Positions 29,589 through 39,379 of a stretch of 64,000 bases of DNA are shown piece by piece. Each line of letters begins with the position of its first letter. Within the stretch, counting starts at the first letter, position 1. The notes below the pieces were generated by a model that searched no databases, had not been told where the DNA came from, and saw nothing but the letters and a program-made list of their open reading frames with translations. Both the position numbers and the translations under genes were made by a program. Source of the DNA: Knoellia flava TL1 (GTDB lineage Bacteria; Actinomycetota; Actinomycetes; Actinomycetales; Dermatophilaceae); the NCBI RefSeq assembly GCF_000768675.1, contig NZ_AVPI01000012.1, positions 142,650 through 206,649 on the forward strand, in the 5' to 3' direction.

Positions 29589-29807
29589 TCAGCGGTTGCG
29601 CGGGTGCTGCTTCGCGGTGCGCTCGTTGCCGCGCCTGTAGTTGCCGGTGACGCGTGCCATGAGCTCCTGGTCGTCGCCTGCCTCGACGTCCTCGACGAAG
29701 TCGCGGGCGCGGCGACCCCGCAGCACCGTCGCCATCGACCCGTGGTGGGTGATGACCACGCTGCCGTCGCCGCGCTCGTGCCAGTCGAAGCCCTCGGGTG
29801 TCCCCAT
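29589..29807 (-). CDS. Small conserved actinobacterial protein of unknown function
   Basis: A 72-residue basic protein. It begins with TPEGFDWHERGDGSVVITHHG and ends with LMARVTGNYRRGNERTAKQHP, a pattern I recall as recurrent in actinobacterial hypothetical proteins. The Arg-rich C-terminus may contact nucleic acid (inference). There is no known domain. No ribosome-binding site is evident, so the start is uncertain. The 142 bp between it and the lipoprotein gene hold nothing recognisable. Confidence 0.55.
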   Translation of the reverse strand: MGTPEGFDWHERGDGSVVITHHGSMATVLRGRRARDFVEDVEAGDDQELMARVTGNYRRGNERTAKQHPRNR

Positions 29808-29974
29808 GCGGGCAAGCGTCGCGACCGAGAGCGCACCCTGCAACCGGATTACGGTCCGGGACCGAGCGGCAAGGACGGCGGCGCGCCACTGTGACCTGCG
29901 CCACCTCGAGCCCCTATTGTGTCGCGGTGGTGCGCTCAACGGTGCCCGCATCCGAGACGAAAGAGGTCGTTCCC

Positions 29975-30397
29975 GTGGACGAACACGAGGTCGTGGACCA
30001 TGACACGGTCCCACCCGCCAACAAGGGGTTGCTCGCCGCGGCCGGGGTGCTCCTGCTCATCCCGATCGTCGCGCTCATGTGGGTCAGCTCCTACAGCAAG
30101 GTCGAGCCGAAGCTCTGGGGCTTCCCGTTCTTCATCTGGTACCAGTTCCTCTGGGTGTTCCTCTGCTCGGCGATGACCTGGACCGCCTACCAGCTCGTGC
30201 TCCGGGCGCGCCCGCACCGGCCCATGGGTGACGCGCAGCGACGCCCGGGCCGCCACCACGGCCGCCACGAGCGGGGAGCGACGATCGGCGACGCCGGTGA
30301 CACCGACCTGCACGACGGCCAGCCCTTAGACGACCGCGCGGCCGACACCGACCGCGGCACCGACGGACCCACCGACACCGAGGGAGGCCGGCGATGA
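29975..30397 (+). CDS. DUF3311 small membrane protein, partner of solute symporter
   Basis: A 140-residue protein with two membrane helices (about residues 17-37 and 48-70) in the DUF3311 pattern: P-x-NKGLLAAAGVLLLIPIV, then a W-FPFFIWYQFLWV segment. The hydrophilic, His- and Asp-rich C-terminus is variable. DUF3311 genes regularly stand before sodium:solute symporter genes and are thought to be small subunits. The stop overlaps the symporter start (ATGA). The start at GTG 29975 is supported by AAAGAGG; GTG 29927, 6 nt behind TATTGT, is a leaderless alternative. Confidence 0.8.
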   Translation: MDEHEVVDHDTVPPANKGLLAAAGVLLLIPIVALMWVSSYSKVEPKLWGFPFFIWYQFLWVFLCSAMTWTAYQLVLRARPHRPMGDAQRRPGRHHGRHERGATIGDAGDTDLHDGQPLDDRAADTDRGTDGPTDTEGGRR

Positions 30398-32040
30398 GCG
30401 GCGTCAACTGGACCGCACTGGTCGTCCTCACGGCCCTGTTCCTGCTCGTCACCGTCATGGGCTTCATGGCCACGCGGTGGCGCCGTCCGACGAGCATGGA
30501 GTCCCTCGACGAGTGGGGCCTCGGCGGTCGCTCGTTCGGCACGTGGATCACGTGGTTCCTCCTCGGAGGCGACCTCTACACGGCATACACGTTCGTCGCG
30601 GTGCCGGCGGCGATGTTCGCGACCGGTGCCGTCGCGGGCTTCTTCGCTGTGCCCTACACGATCGTGCTCTACCCGATCATCTTCGTCTTCATGGCGCGGC
30701 TGTGGTCGGTGAGCCACCGGCACGGCTACGTCACCCCGGCCGACTTCGTCAAGGGTCGCTACGGCAGCCGTGAGCTCTCGCTCGCCGTCGCCCTCACCGG
30801 CTTCCTCGCGACGATGCCTTACATCGCCCTCCAGCTCGTCGGAATCCAGGCCGTGCTGGAGGTCGTCGGCCTCGGCGGTGGCAGCAACATCATCGCCAAG
30901 GACGCACCGCTCTTCATCGCCTTCGCCCTGCTCGCGGCCTACACCTACAGCAGCGGCCTGCGCGCCCCGGCGGTCATCGCGTTCGTCAAGGACACGCTCA
31001 TCTACCTCGTCATCATCGTCGCGATCATCTACCTGCCCACCAAGGTCGGTGGCTGGGACTCCATCTTCGGCGCCGCCGAGCAGAAGATGACGACGGTCAA
31101 CGAGGCGACGGGCAAGCCGACGGGGGCGTTCATCCCCGGCAGCACGCAGATGTGGGCCTACGCGACGCTCGGCCTCGGCTCGGCGCTCGCGCTCTTCATG
31201 TACCCCCACTCGATCACGGCGAGCCTGTCGGCGAGCGGCCGCAACGTCATCCGGCGCAACGCCGCGATCCTGCCGGCCTACTCGTTTGTGCTCGGCCTCC
31301 TCGCCCTCCTCGGTTGGGTCGCCATCGCGGCGGGCACGAAGCCGATCGGCCTCGACGGCAAGCCCAACGCGCAACTCGTCATCCCGCAGCTCTTCGAGGA
31401 CATGTTCCCGAGCTGGTTCGCGGGCATCGCCTTCGCGGCCATCGCCATCGGCGCGCTCGTGCCCGCGGCGATCATGTCGATCGCGGCGGCCAACACGTTC
31501 ACCCGCAACATCTACCGCGAGTGGCTCAAGCCGGATGCGTCGCCGCAGCAGGAGGCCAAGGTCTCCAAGCTCGTCTCGCTCGTCGTCAAGGCGTTCGCGC
31601 TCGTCTTCGTCCTGCTCCTCGACAAGCAGAACGCGATCAACTTCCAGCTCCTCGGTGGCATCTGGATCCTCCAGACGTTCCCGTCGATCGTCTTCGGCCT
31701 CTACACCCGCTTCTTCCACCGGTGGGCGCTGCTCGCCGGCTGGGCGGTCGGCATGGTCTACGGCACCTGGTCCGCCTACAACGTCGTCAACCCGGTGACG
31801 GGCGCGCACTTCGGTGGCTCGCTCGCCAACATCCCGGGCATCGCGCAGATGGGCTACATCGCGATGACGGCCTTCGTCATCAACCTCGTCATCGCCGGTG
31901 TCCTCAGCGCGGTCCTCAACGCCATGAAGGTGTCGAACGGCCACGACGAGACCATCAAGGGCGACTACTTCGCCGACGCGGGCGACCCCCGCGTCGAGAA
32001 GCTCGACGTCGGTCCGCACGAGACCACGGCCAGCCCGTGA
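30394..32040 (+). CDS. Sodium:solute symporter (monocarboxylate transporter type)
   Basis: A 548-residue inner-membrane protein with about 13 helices, of the SSS family. It resembles the MctP-type carriers of acetate, pyruvate and lactate: GGRSFGTWITWFLLGGDLYTAYTF near residue 44, GYVTPADFVKGRYGS near 110, and a sodium-site region ASLSASGRNVIRRNAAILP near 275. The substrate is inferred from similarity. It is translationally coupled to the DUF3311 gene and followed by a strong terminator. Confidence 0.9.
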   Translation: MSGVNWTALVVLTALFLLVTVMGFMATRWRRPTSMESLDEWGLGGRSFGTWITWFLLGGDLYTAYTFVAVPAAMFATGAVAGFFAVPYTIVLYPIIFVFMARLWSVSHRHGYVTPADFVKGRYGSRELSLAVALTGFLATMPYIALQLVGIQAVLEVVGLGGGSNIIAKDAPLFIAFALLAAYTYSSGLRAPAVIAFVKDTLIYLVIIVAIIYLPTKVGGWDSIFGAAEQKMTTVNEATGKPTGAFIPGSTQMWAYATLGLGSALALFMYPHSITASLSASGRNVIRRNAAILPAYSFVLGLLALLGWVAIAAGTKPIGLDGKPNAQLVIPQLFEDMFPSWFAGIAFAAIAIGALVPAAIMSIAAANTFTRNIYREWLKPDASPQQEAKVSKLVSLVVKAFALVFVLLLDKQNAINFQLLGGIWILQTFPSIVFGLYTRFFHRWALLAGWAVGMVYGTWSAYNVVNPVTGAHFGGSLANIPGIAQMGYIAMTAFVINLVIAGVLSAVLNAMKVSNGHDETIKGDYFADAGDPRVEKLDVGPHETTASP

Positions 32041-32058
32041 CCTGACCGGACCCGTCAC

Positions 32059-32092
32059 GAAGGGCGCCACCGCACTCGCGGTGGCGCCCTTC
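32059..32092 (+). terminator. Terminator after the symporter gene
   Basis: A perfect 15-bp stem (GAAGGGCGCCACCGC, 32059-32073, with 32078-32092) and a 4-nt loop lie 18 bp behind the stop. Confidence 0.85.
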
Positions 32093-32120
32093 ACCGGTCC
32101 GCGGACGGCATACGGGCAGG

Positions 32121-34268
32121 ATGGGTGACGTGACCCCCACCGCCCCGTCCGCCGCCCTCGTCGAGCTCGCGCACGCCCACGGTGTGGCGACCGACTTCCA
32201 CGACTGGCTGGGCCAGCACACGGTCATCTCGGACCGGACCCTGCGCACCGTCCTCGGCGCTCTCGGCGTCGACGCCGGCTCCGAGGAGGCCGTCTCGGCC
32301 GCGCTTGCGGACGCCGAGAACCGCCCGTGGCGGCGCACCCTCCCACCCACCGTCGTATGCCGTGCCGGCTGGACTCCCTGGGTCCACGCCCACGTGCCCC
32401 ACGGGAGCGGCGTGAGACTCACCGTGGAGCTCGAGGACGGGACGACCCGCGACGTGCCCCAGGTGGAGCGCTGGGTCCACCCGCGCACCATCGACGGGCG
32501 CGAGGTCGGTGAGGCGACGTTCGAGCTGCCCGGCGACCTGCCGACGGGGTGGCACCGCATCGTTGCCCACCTCGACGCACCGGCGGTGACCGACGGCACC
32601 GACACGGCCACCCTCGTCGTCACGCCGCAGCGGCTCGAGCTGCCCGAGGCGCTGCGCCACGGCGGGGTGACCGGGCTCATGACGCAGATCTACCAGGTGC
32701 GGTCCGCCGCATCATGGGGCGTGGGCGACCTGGGTGACCTCGGCGACCTCGCGTCGTGGGCGGCGACGGAGCTCGGTGCGGAGTTCGTCCTCGTCAACCC
32801 GCTGCACGCCGCCGAGCCGGTCGTGCCGATGGAGGCCTCGCCCTACCTGCCGACGACGCGGCGCTTCGTCAACCCGGTCTACCTCCGGGTCGGCGACATC
32901 CCCGAGCTCGTGCGACTCGACGCCGGTGCCCGCGCCCGGGTCGACGAGCTCGCCGACTCGGTCCGCGCCCTCGACGCCACGGACACGATCGACCGCGACG
33001 CCGCATGGACGGCGAAGCGCGAGGCGCTCGGCCTCATTCACGCACTCGGGCTGGAGGGGCGGCGGGCGCGCGACTTCGAGCGCTTCCGTGAGCGCGAGGG
33101 GGAGGGTCTGGCGACCTTCGCGACGTGGTGCGCGCTCGCCGAGCGCCACGGGCTGCCGTGGACGGACTGGCCGGTCGAGCTCCACGACCCGGCGTCACCG
33201 GCGGTGACCGAGTTCGCCGCGGCGCAGGCCGACCTCGTCGACTTCCACATGTGGCTCCAGTGGCTGCTCGACCGCCAGCTCGGCGAGGTCCAGCGCGAGG
33301 CGACGGAGGCCGGCATGTCGCTCGGCATCGTCCACGACCTCGCCGTCGGCGTGCACCCCTTCGGCGCCGACGCGTGGGGCCTGGCCGACGCGCTCGCGAG
33401 GGGCGTGACGGTCGGGGCTCCGCCGGACCAGTTCAACCAGCTCGGCCAGAACTGGTCGCAGCCGCCGTGGCATCCCGAGCGGCTCGCGGAGCTCGGCTAC
33501 GCGCCGTTCCGCGACATGGTCCGCACGGTCCTGCGCGACTCCGGGGGCATCCGCGTCGACCACGTCATCGGCCTCTTCCGCCTCTGGTGGATCCCGCAGG
33601 GCGAAGGGCTCACCCCTGCCGACGGCACCTACGTCACCTACGACCACGAGGCCCTCATCGGCATCCTCTGCCTCGAGGCCGAGCGTGCCGGCGCCGTCGT
33701 CATCGGCGAGGACCTCGGCGTCGTCCCCGCCATCGCCCGCGACTACCTCAGCGAGCGTGGGGTGCTCGGGACGAGCATCATGTGGTTCGAGAACACCGAC
33801 GGGGCGCCGACGCCTCCCGAGAGCTACCGCGAGCTCTGCCTGTCGTCGGTGACGACGCACGACCTGCCGCCGACAGCCGGCTTCCTCGCGCTCGAGCACG
33901 TCGCCATCCGCGAGCGGCTGGGCCTGCTCACCCGGCCGGTCGAGGAGGAGCGGGCCGCCGAGGAGCACTCGATCGCCACGGTCCGCGACGCGCTCGTGGC
34001 GCGCGGCTGGCTCGAGCCCGGAGCCGGGCCGGCGTCGATGGTCGAGGCAATGCACCGTTGGATCGGCCATACCCCCAGCGTGCTGCGCGCGGTCTCGCTC
34101 GCGGACGTCGTCGGCGACCGCCGCGCCATCAACCAGCCGGGCACCGAGGACGAGTACCCCAACTGGCGACTCCCGCTCACCGGCCCGGACGGACGACCGG
34201 TCTCGCTCGAGGACGTCATGGGGTCCACGCTCGCGGAGCCTCTCTTCCGCGCCACCCGGGGCGACTGA
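32121..34268 (+). CDS. malQ: 4-alpha-glucanotransferase (amylomaltase)
   Basis: A 715-residue cytosolic GH77 enzyme that disproportionates maltodextrins and releases glucose. About 190 N-terminal residues form the extra domain usual in actinobacterial MalQ. The catalytic domain follows with NPLHAAEP and SPYLPTTRRFVNPVYL. The catalytic residues are visible: nucleophile Asp480 in GIRVDHVIGLF, acid/base Glu530 in VIGEDLG, and Asp581 in TTHDLPP. A GTG at 32130, 7 nt behind CAGGAT, is an alternative start. It lies near amylase and beta-glucosidase genes but not in an operon with them. Confidence 0.95.
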   Translation: MGDVTPTAPSAALVELAHAHGVATDFHDWLGQHTVISDRTLRTVLGALGVDAGSEEAVSAALADAENRPWRRTLPPTVVCRAGWTPWVHAHVPHGSGVRLTVELEDGTTRDVPQVERWVHPRTIDGREVGEATFELPGDLPTGWHRIVAHLDAPAVTDGTDTATLVVTPQRLELPEALRHGGVTGLMTQIYQVRSAASWGVGDLGDLGDLASWAATELGAEFVLVNPLHAAEPVVPMEASPYLPTTRRFVNPVYLRVGDIPELVRLDAGARARVDELADSVRALDATDTIDRDAAWTAKREALGLIHALGLEGRRARDFERFREREGEGLATFATWCALAERHGLPWTDWPVELHDPASPAVTEFAAAQADLVDFHMWLQWLLDRQLGEVQREATEAGMSLGIVHDLAVGVHPFGADAWGLADALARGVTVGAPPDQFNQLGQNWSQPPWHPERLAELGYAPFRDMVRTVLRDSGGIRVDHVIGLFRLWWIPQGEGLTPADGTYVTYDHEALIGILCLEAERAGAVVIGEDLGVVPAIARDYLSERGVLGTSIMWFENTDGAPTPPESYRELCLSSVTTHDLPPTAGFLALEHVAIRERLGLLTRPVEEERAAEEHSIATVRDALVARGWLEPGAGPASMVEAMHRWIGHTPSVLRAVSLADVVGDRRAINQPGTEDEYPNWRLPLTGPDGRPVSLEDVMGSTLAEPLFRATRGD

Positions 34269-34281
34269 GCGGTCCGGCCCC

Positions 34282-35001
34282 TCAGGCGTCGACCGGCACT
34301 GAAGCGAGCTGACGCGCGAAGGCGTCGGCGACGGAATACCCCGTCGTCCGCAGCGCCTCGCGACGCGACTCCATCGCCTCGAGCCAGGTCGTGGGGGAGT
34401 CGGGGGCCTCGTGCGGCTCGGGCCGGAAGCCCGTCATCCAGCCCCTGAAGATCTCGGGGGTCGTCTCGGGGTGGAACTGCACACCCCAGGCCCGCGTCCC
34501 GAAACGGGCAGCCTGGACCGACCCGTCGGGCCCCGTCGCGAGCGACCGCGCCCCCAGCGGGAGGCGGCTGACGACGTCGCCGTTGTAGTGGACGACGTCG
34601 CGACCGCCGAGCCCGGCCAGGAGGTCATCGGACGCGCCAGCAGCACTGAGGGACAACGAAACCAGCCCGCTCGTGCGCCCTCTCGGGTTGAGCGCGACCT
34701 CGCCGCCGAGGGCGACGCCGAGGAGCTGGTGGCCCAGGCAGACGCCGAGTGTCGGTATGCCGTCCGCTACCGCGGTGCGCAGCAGCGCCTTCGTCGGTGC
34801 GAGCCATGGGAACGCGTCGTCCTCGTAGGCGTTCATCGCCCCGCCGAGGACGACGAGGGCGTCGTGCTGGAGCCGATCCGGAACGGTGTCGCCGAGGTCG
34901 CCACGCACCGTCTCGATGGTGATGCCGTGCTCCACCCAGCGTTCGGCGAGCCATCCGCCGGGTGCCTCGGGCTCGTGCTGGACGACGAGGATGCGCGTCA
35001 T
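34282..35001 (-). CDS. Class I glutamine amidotransferase-like protein
   Basis: A 239-residue GATase-1 protein. The nucleophile Cys88 is in GVCLGHQ, and His177 and Glu179 in FHPET complete the triad. GGAMNAYEDD near residue 55 forms the oxyanion strand. Stand-alone members include gamma-glutamyl hydrolases and GMP synthase-like proteins of unknown substrate. It is the last gene of a three-gene run, overlapping the VIT gene by ATGA. Confidence 0.88.
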   Translation of the reverse strand: MTRILVVQHEPEAPGGWLAERWVEHGITIETVRGDLGDTVPDRLQHDALVVLGGAMNAYEDDAFPWLAPTKALLRTAVADGIPTLGVCLGHQLLGVALGGEVALNPRGRTSGLVSLSLSAAGASDDLLAGLGGRDVVHYNGDVVSRLPLGARSLATGPDGSVQAARFGTRAWGVQFHPETTPEIFRGWMTGFRPEPHEAPDSPTTWLEAMESRREALRTTGYSVADAFARQLASVPVDA

Positions 35002-35723
35002 CCCACCTGGGTCCCGACGAGGAGGCCGATGAGGTAGGTGACGCCCATGGCGAGCAGGCCACCGGCGATGTTGCGCCAGACCGCGCGGTCGACGCGGGCA
35101 GAGCTGAGCCGGGCACTCACCCAGCCGGTGAGGAGCAGGGCGAGGACGACCGCGACGACGGTCACGGGGACGCGAGCGCTGGGCGCGACCGCGAGGATCG
35201 CGACGAGCGGGATGAGCGCCCCGACCGTGAAGGCGACGAGCGACGCCCAGGCCGCGTGCCACGGCTTGGTCAGTGCTTCGGGGTCGATGCCGAGCTCGGT
35301 CTCGGCGTGCGCCGCGAGGGCGTCGTGCGCGGTGAGCTGGACGGCGACGTCGTGCGCGAGCTCTGGACTGAGACCCTTGGCCTCGTAGAGCTCGGCGAGC
35401 TCCTGGAGCTCGGCCTCCGGCTCCTCCTGCAGCTCACGGCGCTCCTTGGCGAGCAGGGCCATCTCGGCGTCGCGCTGCGTGCTCACCGAGACGTACTCGC
35501 CGACCGCCATGCTCATCGCGCCCGCAGCAAGGCCCGCAAGGCCCGCGGTCCAGATCGTCCCGCGGTCGGTCGTCGCGGCGGCGACGCCGATGACGAGGCC
35601 GGCCGTCGACACGATGCCGTCGCCCGCGCCGAGGACGCCTGCGCGCAGCCAGTTGAGGCGCTCGCCGAACGACTGGTCGTGCGGCTCGTCGTGCTCGGCG
35701 ACGAGGTCGGTCGGCTCAGCCAT
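34998..35723 (-). CDS. VIT1/CCC1-family iron/manganese transporter
   Basis: A 241-residue membrane protein with five helices. LRAGVLGAGDGIVSTAGLVIGV is the first family motif, GAMSMAVGEYVSVSTQRD the second; the conserved acidic and methionine residues that bind metal are present. A cytosolic Glu-rich helical stretch at about 90-140 (ERRELQEEPEAELQELAEL) matches the metal-binding domain of plant VIT. It probably exports Fe(II) or Mn(II) from the cytosol. It overlaps both neighbouring genes. Confidence 0.9.
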   Translation of the reverse strand: MAEPTDLVAEHDEPHDQSFGERLNWLRAGVLGAGDGIVSTAGLVIGVAAATTDRGTIWTAGLAGLAAGAMSMAVGEYVSVSTQRDAEMALLAKERRELQEEPEAELQELAELYEAKGLSPELAHDVAVQLTAHDALAAHAETELGIDPEALTKPWHAAWASLVAFTVGALIPLVAILAVAPSARVPVTVVAVVLALLLTGWVSARLSSARVDRAVWRNIAGGLLAMGVTYLIGLLVGTQVG

Positions 35724-36024
35724 CGACGGTGACGCCGTGCCGGCGGGCGATCTCGGTGATCCGGTGGGCCTGCTCGATGTCGAGCTGGGTGAGGCCGTCG
35801 GCGTCGTGGGTCGTGAGCAGCCACGACGTCGTGCGCCAGCGGATGTCGATGTCGGGGTGGTGGTTCATCTCTTCGGCGACCTCGGCCGCCTCGGACACGA
35901 TCGCGATGGCGGTGGGGAAGTCCGGCGCCTCGATGGTCGCGACGATGGCGTCGCCCTCACGGGTCCACTGGGGGAGGTCGGCGAGCTGGCGCTCGACCTC
36001 CTCGTCGGTCAGCTTGCGGCTCAT
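35716..36024 (-). CDS. 4a-hydroxytetrahydrobiopterin dehydratase (PCD/DCoH)
   Basis: A 102-residue protein of normal length for the family. The active-site motif is MNHHPDIDIRW, with His55-His56-Pro57. It dehydrates 4a-hydroxy-tetrahydropterin during pterin recycling; in bacteria lacking phenylalanine hydroxylase it may serve molybdopterin metabolism. The last 8 bp overlap the VIT gene start. The ATG at 36024 is preceded by CAGGCT at 6 nt, a possible leaderless start. Confidence 0.92.
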   Translation of the reverse strand: MSRKLTDEEVERQLADLPQWTREGDAIVATIEAPDFPTAIAIVSEAAEVAEEMNHHPDIDIRWRTTSWLLTTHDADGLTQLDIEQAHRITEIARRHGVTVDG

Positions 36025-36123
36025 GGCTCCAGCCTGTCCCGGCTGGGCGGGTCCGTCCAGCAAGGCGCGCCTATCCGACGTCCGGTCGCGGACGGCATAC
36101 GGGAGCGATGCCTGCAACGCGCG

Positions 36124-36156
36124 AAGGCCGGTCCCGCGAGGTGCGGGACCGGCCTT
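36124..36156 (-). terminator. Terminator after trypsin-like gene
   Basis: A perfect 14-bp stem (AAGGCCGGTCCCGC, 36124-36137, with 36143-36156) and a 5-nt loop lie 18 bp behind the protease stop. A GTATGCCG-type octamer lies at 36093-36100, just past it. Confidence 0.85.
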
Positions 36157-36173
36157 GGCGTGCGAATCCGGGG

Positions 36174-37031
36174 TCAGGACGCGGCGGAGACGCCGAACCC
36201 GGCGAGCCAGTCCTGGACGACGGGGATGTCGATGCGCTGCAGGCCACCGAGGTAGCGGCAGTTCGACGTGTAGCCGTAGCTCGTCACGGTGACCTGGTAG
36301 CCGCCCTTGAAGGTCGGGCCACCCGAGTCGCCGAAGCACGTGCCGCCGCCACCGAACGGGTCGTTCTCGTTCCCGTTGACCTGGAGGATCTGCGGCGTGA
36401 GCTTCTGGCCCTTCTCCTCGGTGACGCGGCGCAGCAGCGGGTACGACTGCGGGGTGGGCTTGCGCGGGCCGGTCTCTGCCTGGCGGACCTCGGTGCCGTA
36501 GCCGACCGACGTGAAGAGCGTCTGGTTGAGGATCCTGGGGGTGAAGCGGTTGAGGTAACCCGACGGTGCGACCTTGACGGGCGCGATGCCGGTCACCGCC
36601 TCGTCGAGGACGATCACGCCGACGTCGTTCCAGTTCTTCATGTCCGTGAAGTCGGAGTAGGCGGGGTGCGTGTGCGCGGTCCCGGAGAGGTAGCCGGCCG
36701 CCTTGAGCTCGGCCGAGGTGTAGCCGGCCGTGGTGTCCTTGGCGACGGGCAGCGGCGACGGTGGAGCGTCGGCGATCTTGGTCTCGAAGGTCACGGCCGT
36801 CTTGCCGACGGTGCCGTCGGTGCAGTGGGCCGCCGTGACGAGCACGGTCGGAGTGACGAGGCTCGCGGTGCAGCGGTAGCGCCCGGTGGCGTCGTAGAAC
36901 GCGATGAGGCCCACGTTCGGGTGGCCTTCACCGTCGGGCTGTCCGCCCGTGATGGCCGAGGCCGCGAGTGCGGTGCCTGCGACGAGGCCTGCGGCGAGGA
37001 CACCCGCGGCGGCGATGCGTCGGACGGTCAA
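36174..37031 (-). CDS. Secreted trypsin-like serine protease
   Basis: A 285-residue S1-family protease. The signal peptide ends near residue 24-27 (GTALAASA), and ITGGQP follows directly like a mature N-terminus. The catalytic triad is complete: His69 in TAAHC, Asp136 in WNDVGVI and Ser236 in GDSGGP. Cysteines at 54/70 and in the C-terminal part probably form disulfides. The TTG start at 37031 is fixed by GGAGG five bases upstream; a longer frame would read through the dpp terminator. It stands as a single gene between two terminators. Confidence 0.93.
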   Translation of the reverse strand: MTVRRIAAAGVLAAGLVAGTALAASAITGGQPDGEGHPNVGLIAFYDATGRYRCTASLVTPTVLVTAAHCTDGTVGKTAVTFETKIADAPPSPLPVAKDTTAGYTSAELKAAGYLSGTAHTHPAYSDFTDMKNWNDVGVIVLDEAVTGIAPVKVAPSGYLNRFTPRILNQTLFTSVGYGTEVRQAETGPRKPTPQSYPLLRRVTEEKGQKLTPQILQVNGNENDPFGGGGTCFGDSGGPTFKGGYQVTVTSYGYTSNCRYLGGLQRIDIPVVQDWLAGFGVSAAS

Positions 37032-37081
37032 TGGAACCTCCAGGAAGGATGGCAGGGACGGCCGCCGAGAAAAGGCGACGA

Positions 37082-37107
37082 CGCCGCGGACGTTACCGTC
37101 CACGGCG
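37082..37107 (-). terminator. Terminator of the dipeptide transporter operon
   Basis: On the minus strand CGCCGTGGACG and CGTCCGCGGCG pair over 11 bp (one G-U) around a 4-nt loop, and a TTTT run follows about 10 nt later. It lies 25 bp behind the last ATPase gene. Confidence 0.75.
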
Positions 37108-37132
37108 CCGTCAGGGGCCGGATTCGACCGGA

Positions 37133-38304
<1,172 letters not shown>

Positions 38305-38308
<4 letters not shown>

Positions 38309-39372
38309 CGGGTGGCCTCCACGGGGTTGAAGCAGCGCAGGGCTCGCTGGTGGTGCTCCTCGAGCTCGGGCATCTTCTGCGTGCAGACCTCGATCGGCTG
38401 CGAGCAGCGCGGGGCGAACGCGCAGGCGCTCGTCCACGGCAGGTTGTCCGAGACCGACCCGGGGATCGGGGTGAGGCGCTGGCCGCGAGGTGCGTCGAGC
38501 CGGGGGATCGAGGCGAGCAGGCCGTGCGTGTAGGGGTGACGCGGCTGGGCGAAGAGGTCGTGCCGGTCGCCACGCTCGACGATGCGGCCGCCATAGAGGA
38601 CGTTGACCTCGTCGCAGAGCCCGGCGACGACGCCGAGGTCGTGCGTGATCATGACGAGGGCCGTGCCGGACTCCTCGACGAGCTCCTTGAGCAGGGCGAG
38701 GATCTGGGCCTGGATCGTCACGTCGAGCGCGGTCGTCGGCTCGTCGGCGATGAGCAGCCGCGGCTGGCAGGCCAGTGCGATGGCGATGAGCGCACGCTGC
38801 CGCATGCCGCCCGAGAGCTGGTGGGGGTAGTCCTTGAGCCGGCGGTCGGGGTCGGGGATGCCGACACGGTCGAGGAGCTCGCGGGCAACCGGTGTGGCCG
38901 CCTTGCGGGACATGCCGCGGTGGCGTTCGAGGACCTCGGTGACCTGCAGGCCGATCGGGACGACCGGGTTGAGCGAGGACAGCGGGTCCTGGAAGACCAT
39001 CGCGATGTCCTTGCCCCGCTTGTCCCGCATCTGCTGGTCGGACAGGTCGAGGAGGTTGGTGCCCTCGTAGTCGACCGTGCCGGTGACCTTGTTGCCGCGC
39101 TGGGGCAGCAGGCCCATGATCGCGAGCGACGTGACGGACTTGCCGCACCCGGACTCGCCGACGAGGCCGACCGTCTGCCCGGGGTGGACGTCGAAGGACA
39201 CGCCTTGGACGGCCTCGAAGGGCTCCTGGCCCTGGCGCTGGAACGTCACGCGCAGGTCGCGCACGCGCAGGAGTGGCTCACTGCCGCCCTCGCGCCAACG
39301 TCGGGCCTTGTCGCGGTCGGCGACGTTGGTCTGGTCGGTGGGGGTCGGGTCCGCGGTGGTGGTGGGGCTCAT
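38305..39372 (-). CDS. Dipeptide/oligopeptide ABC transporter ATP-binding protein (DppD/OppD type)
   Basis: A 355-residue ATPase. Walker A GESGCGKS is near residue 74, the signature [15 protein letters not shown] near 187, and Walker B LLIADEP near 208. The C-terminal oligo_HPY domain with the CAFAPRC cysteine motif is present. About 30 N-terminal residues are a hydrophilic extension. It pairs with the DppF-type subunit and starts 7 bp behind the permease gene. Confidence 0.93.
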
Positions 39373-39379
39373 GCGCGGG

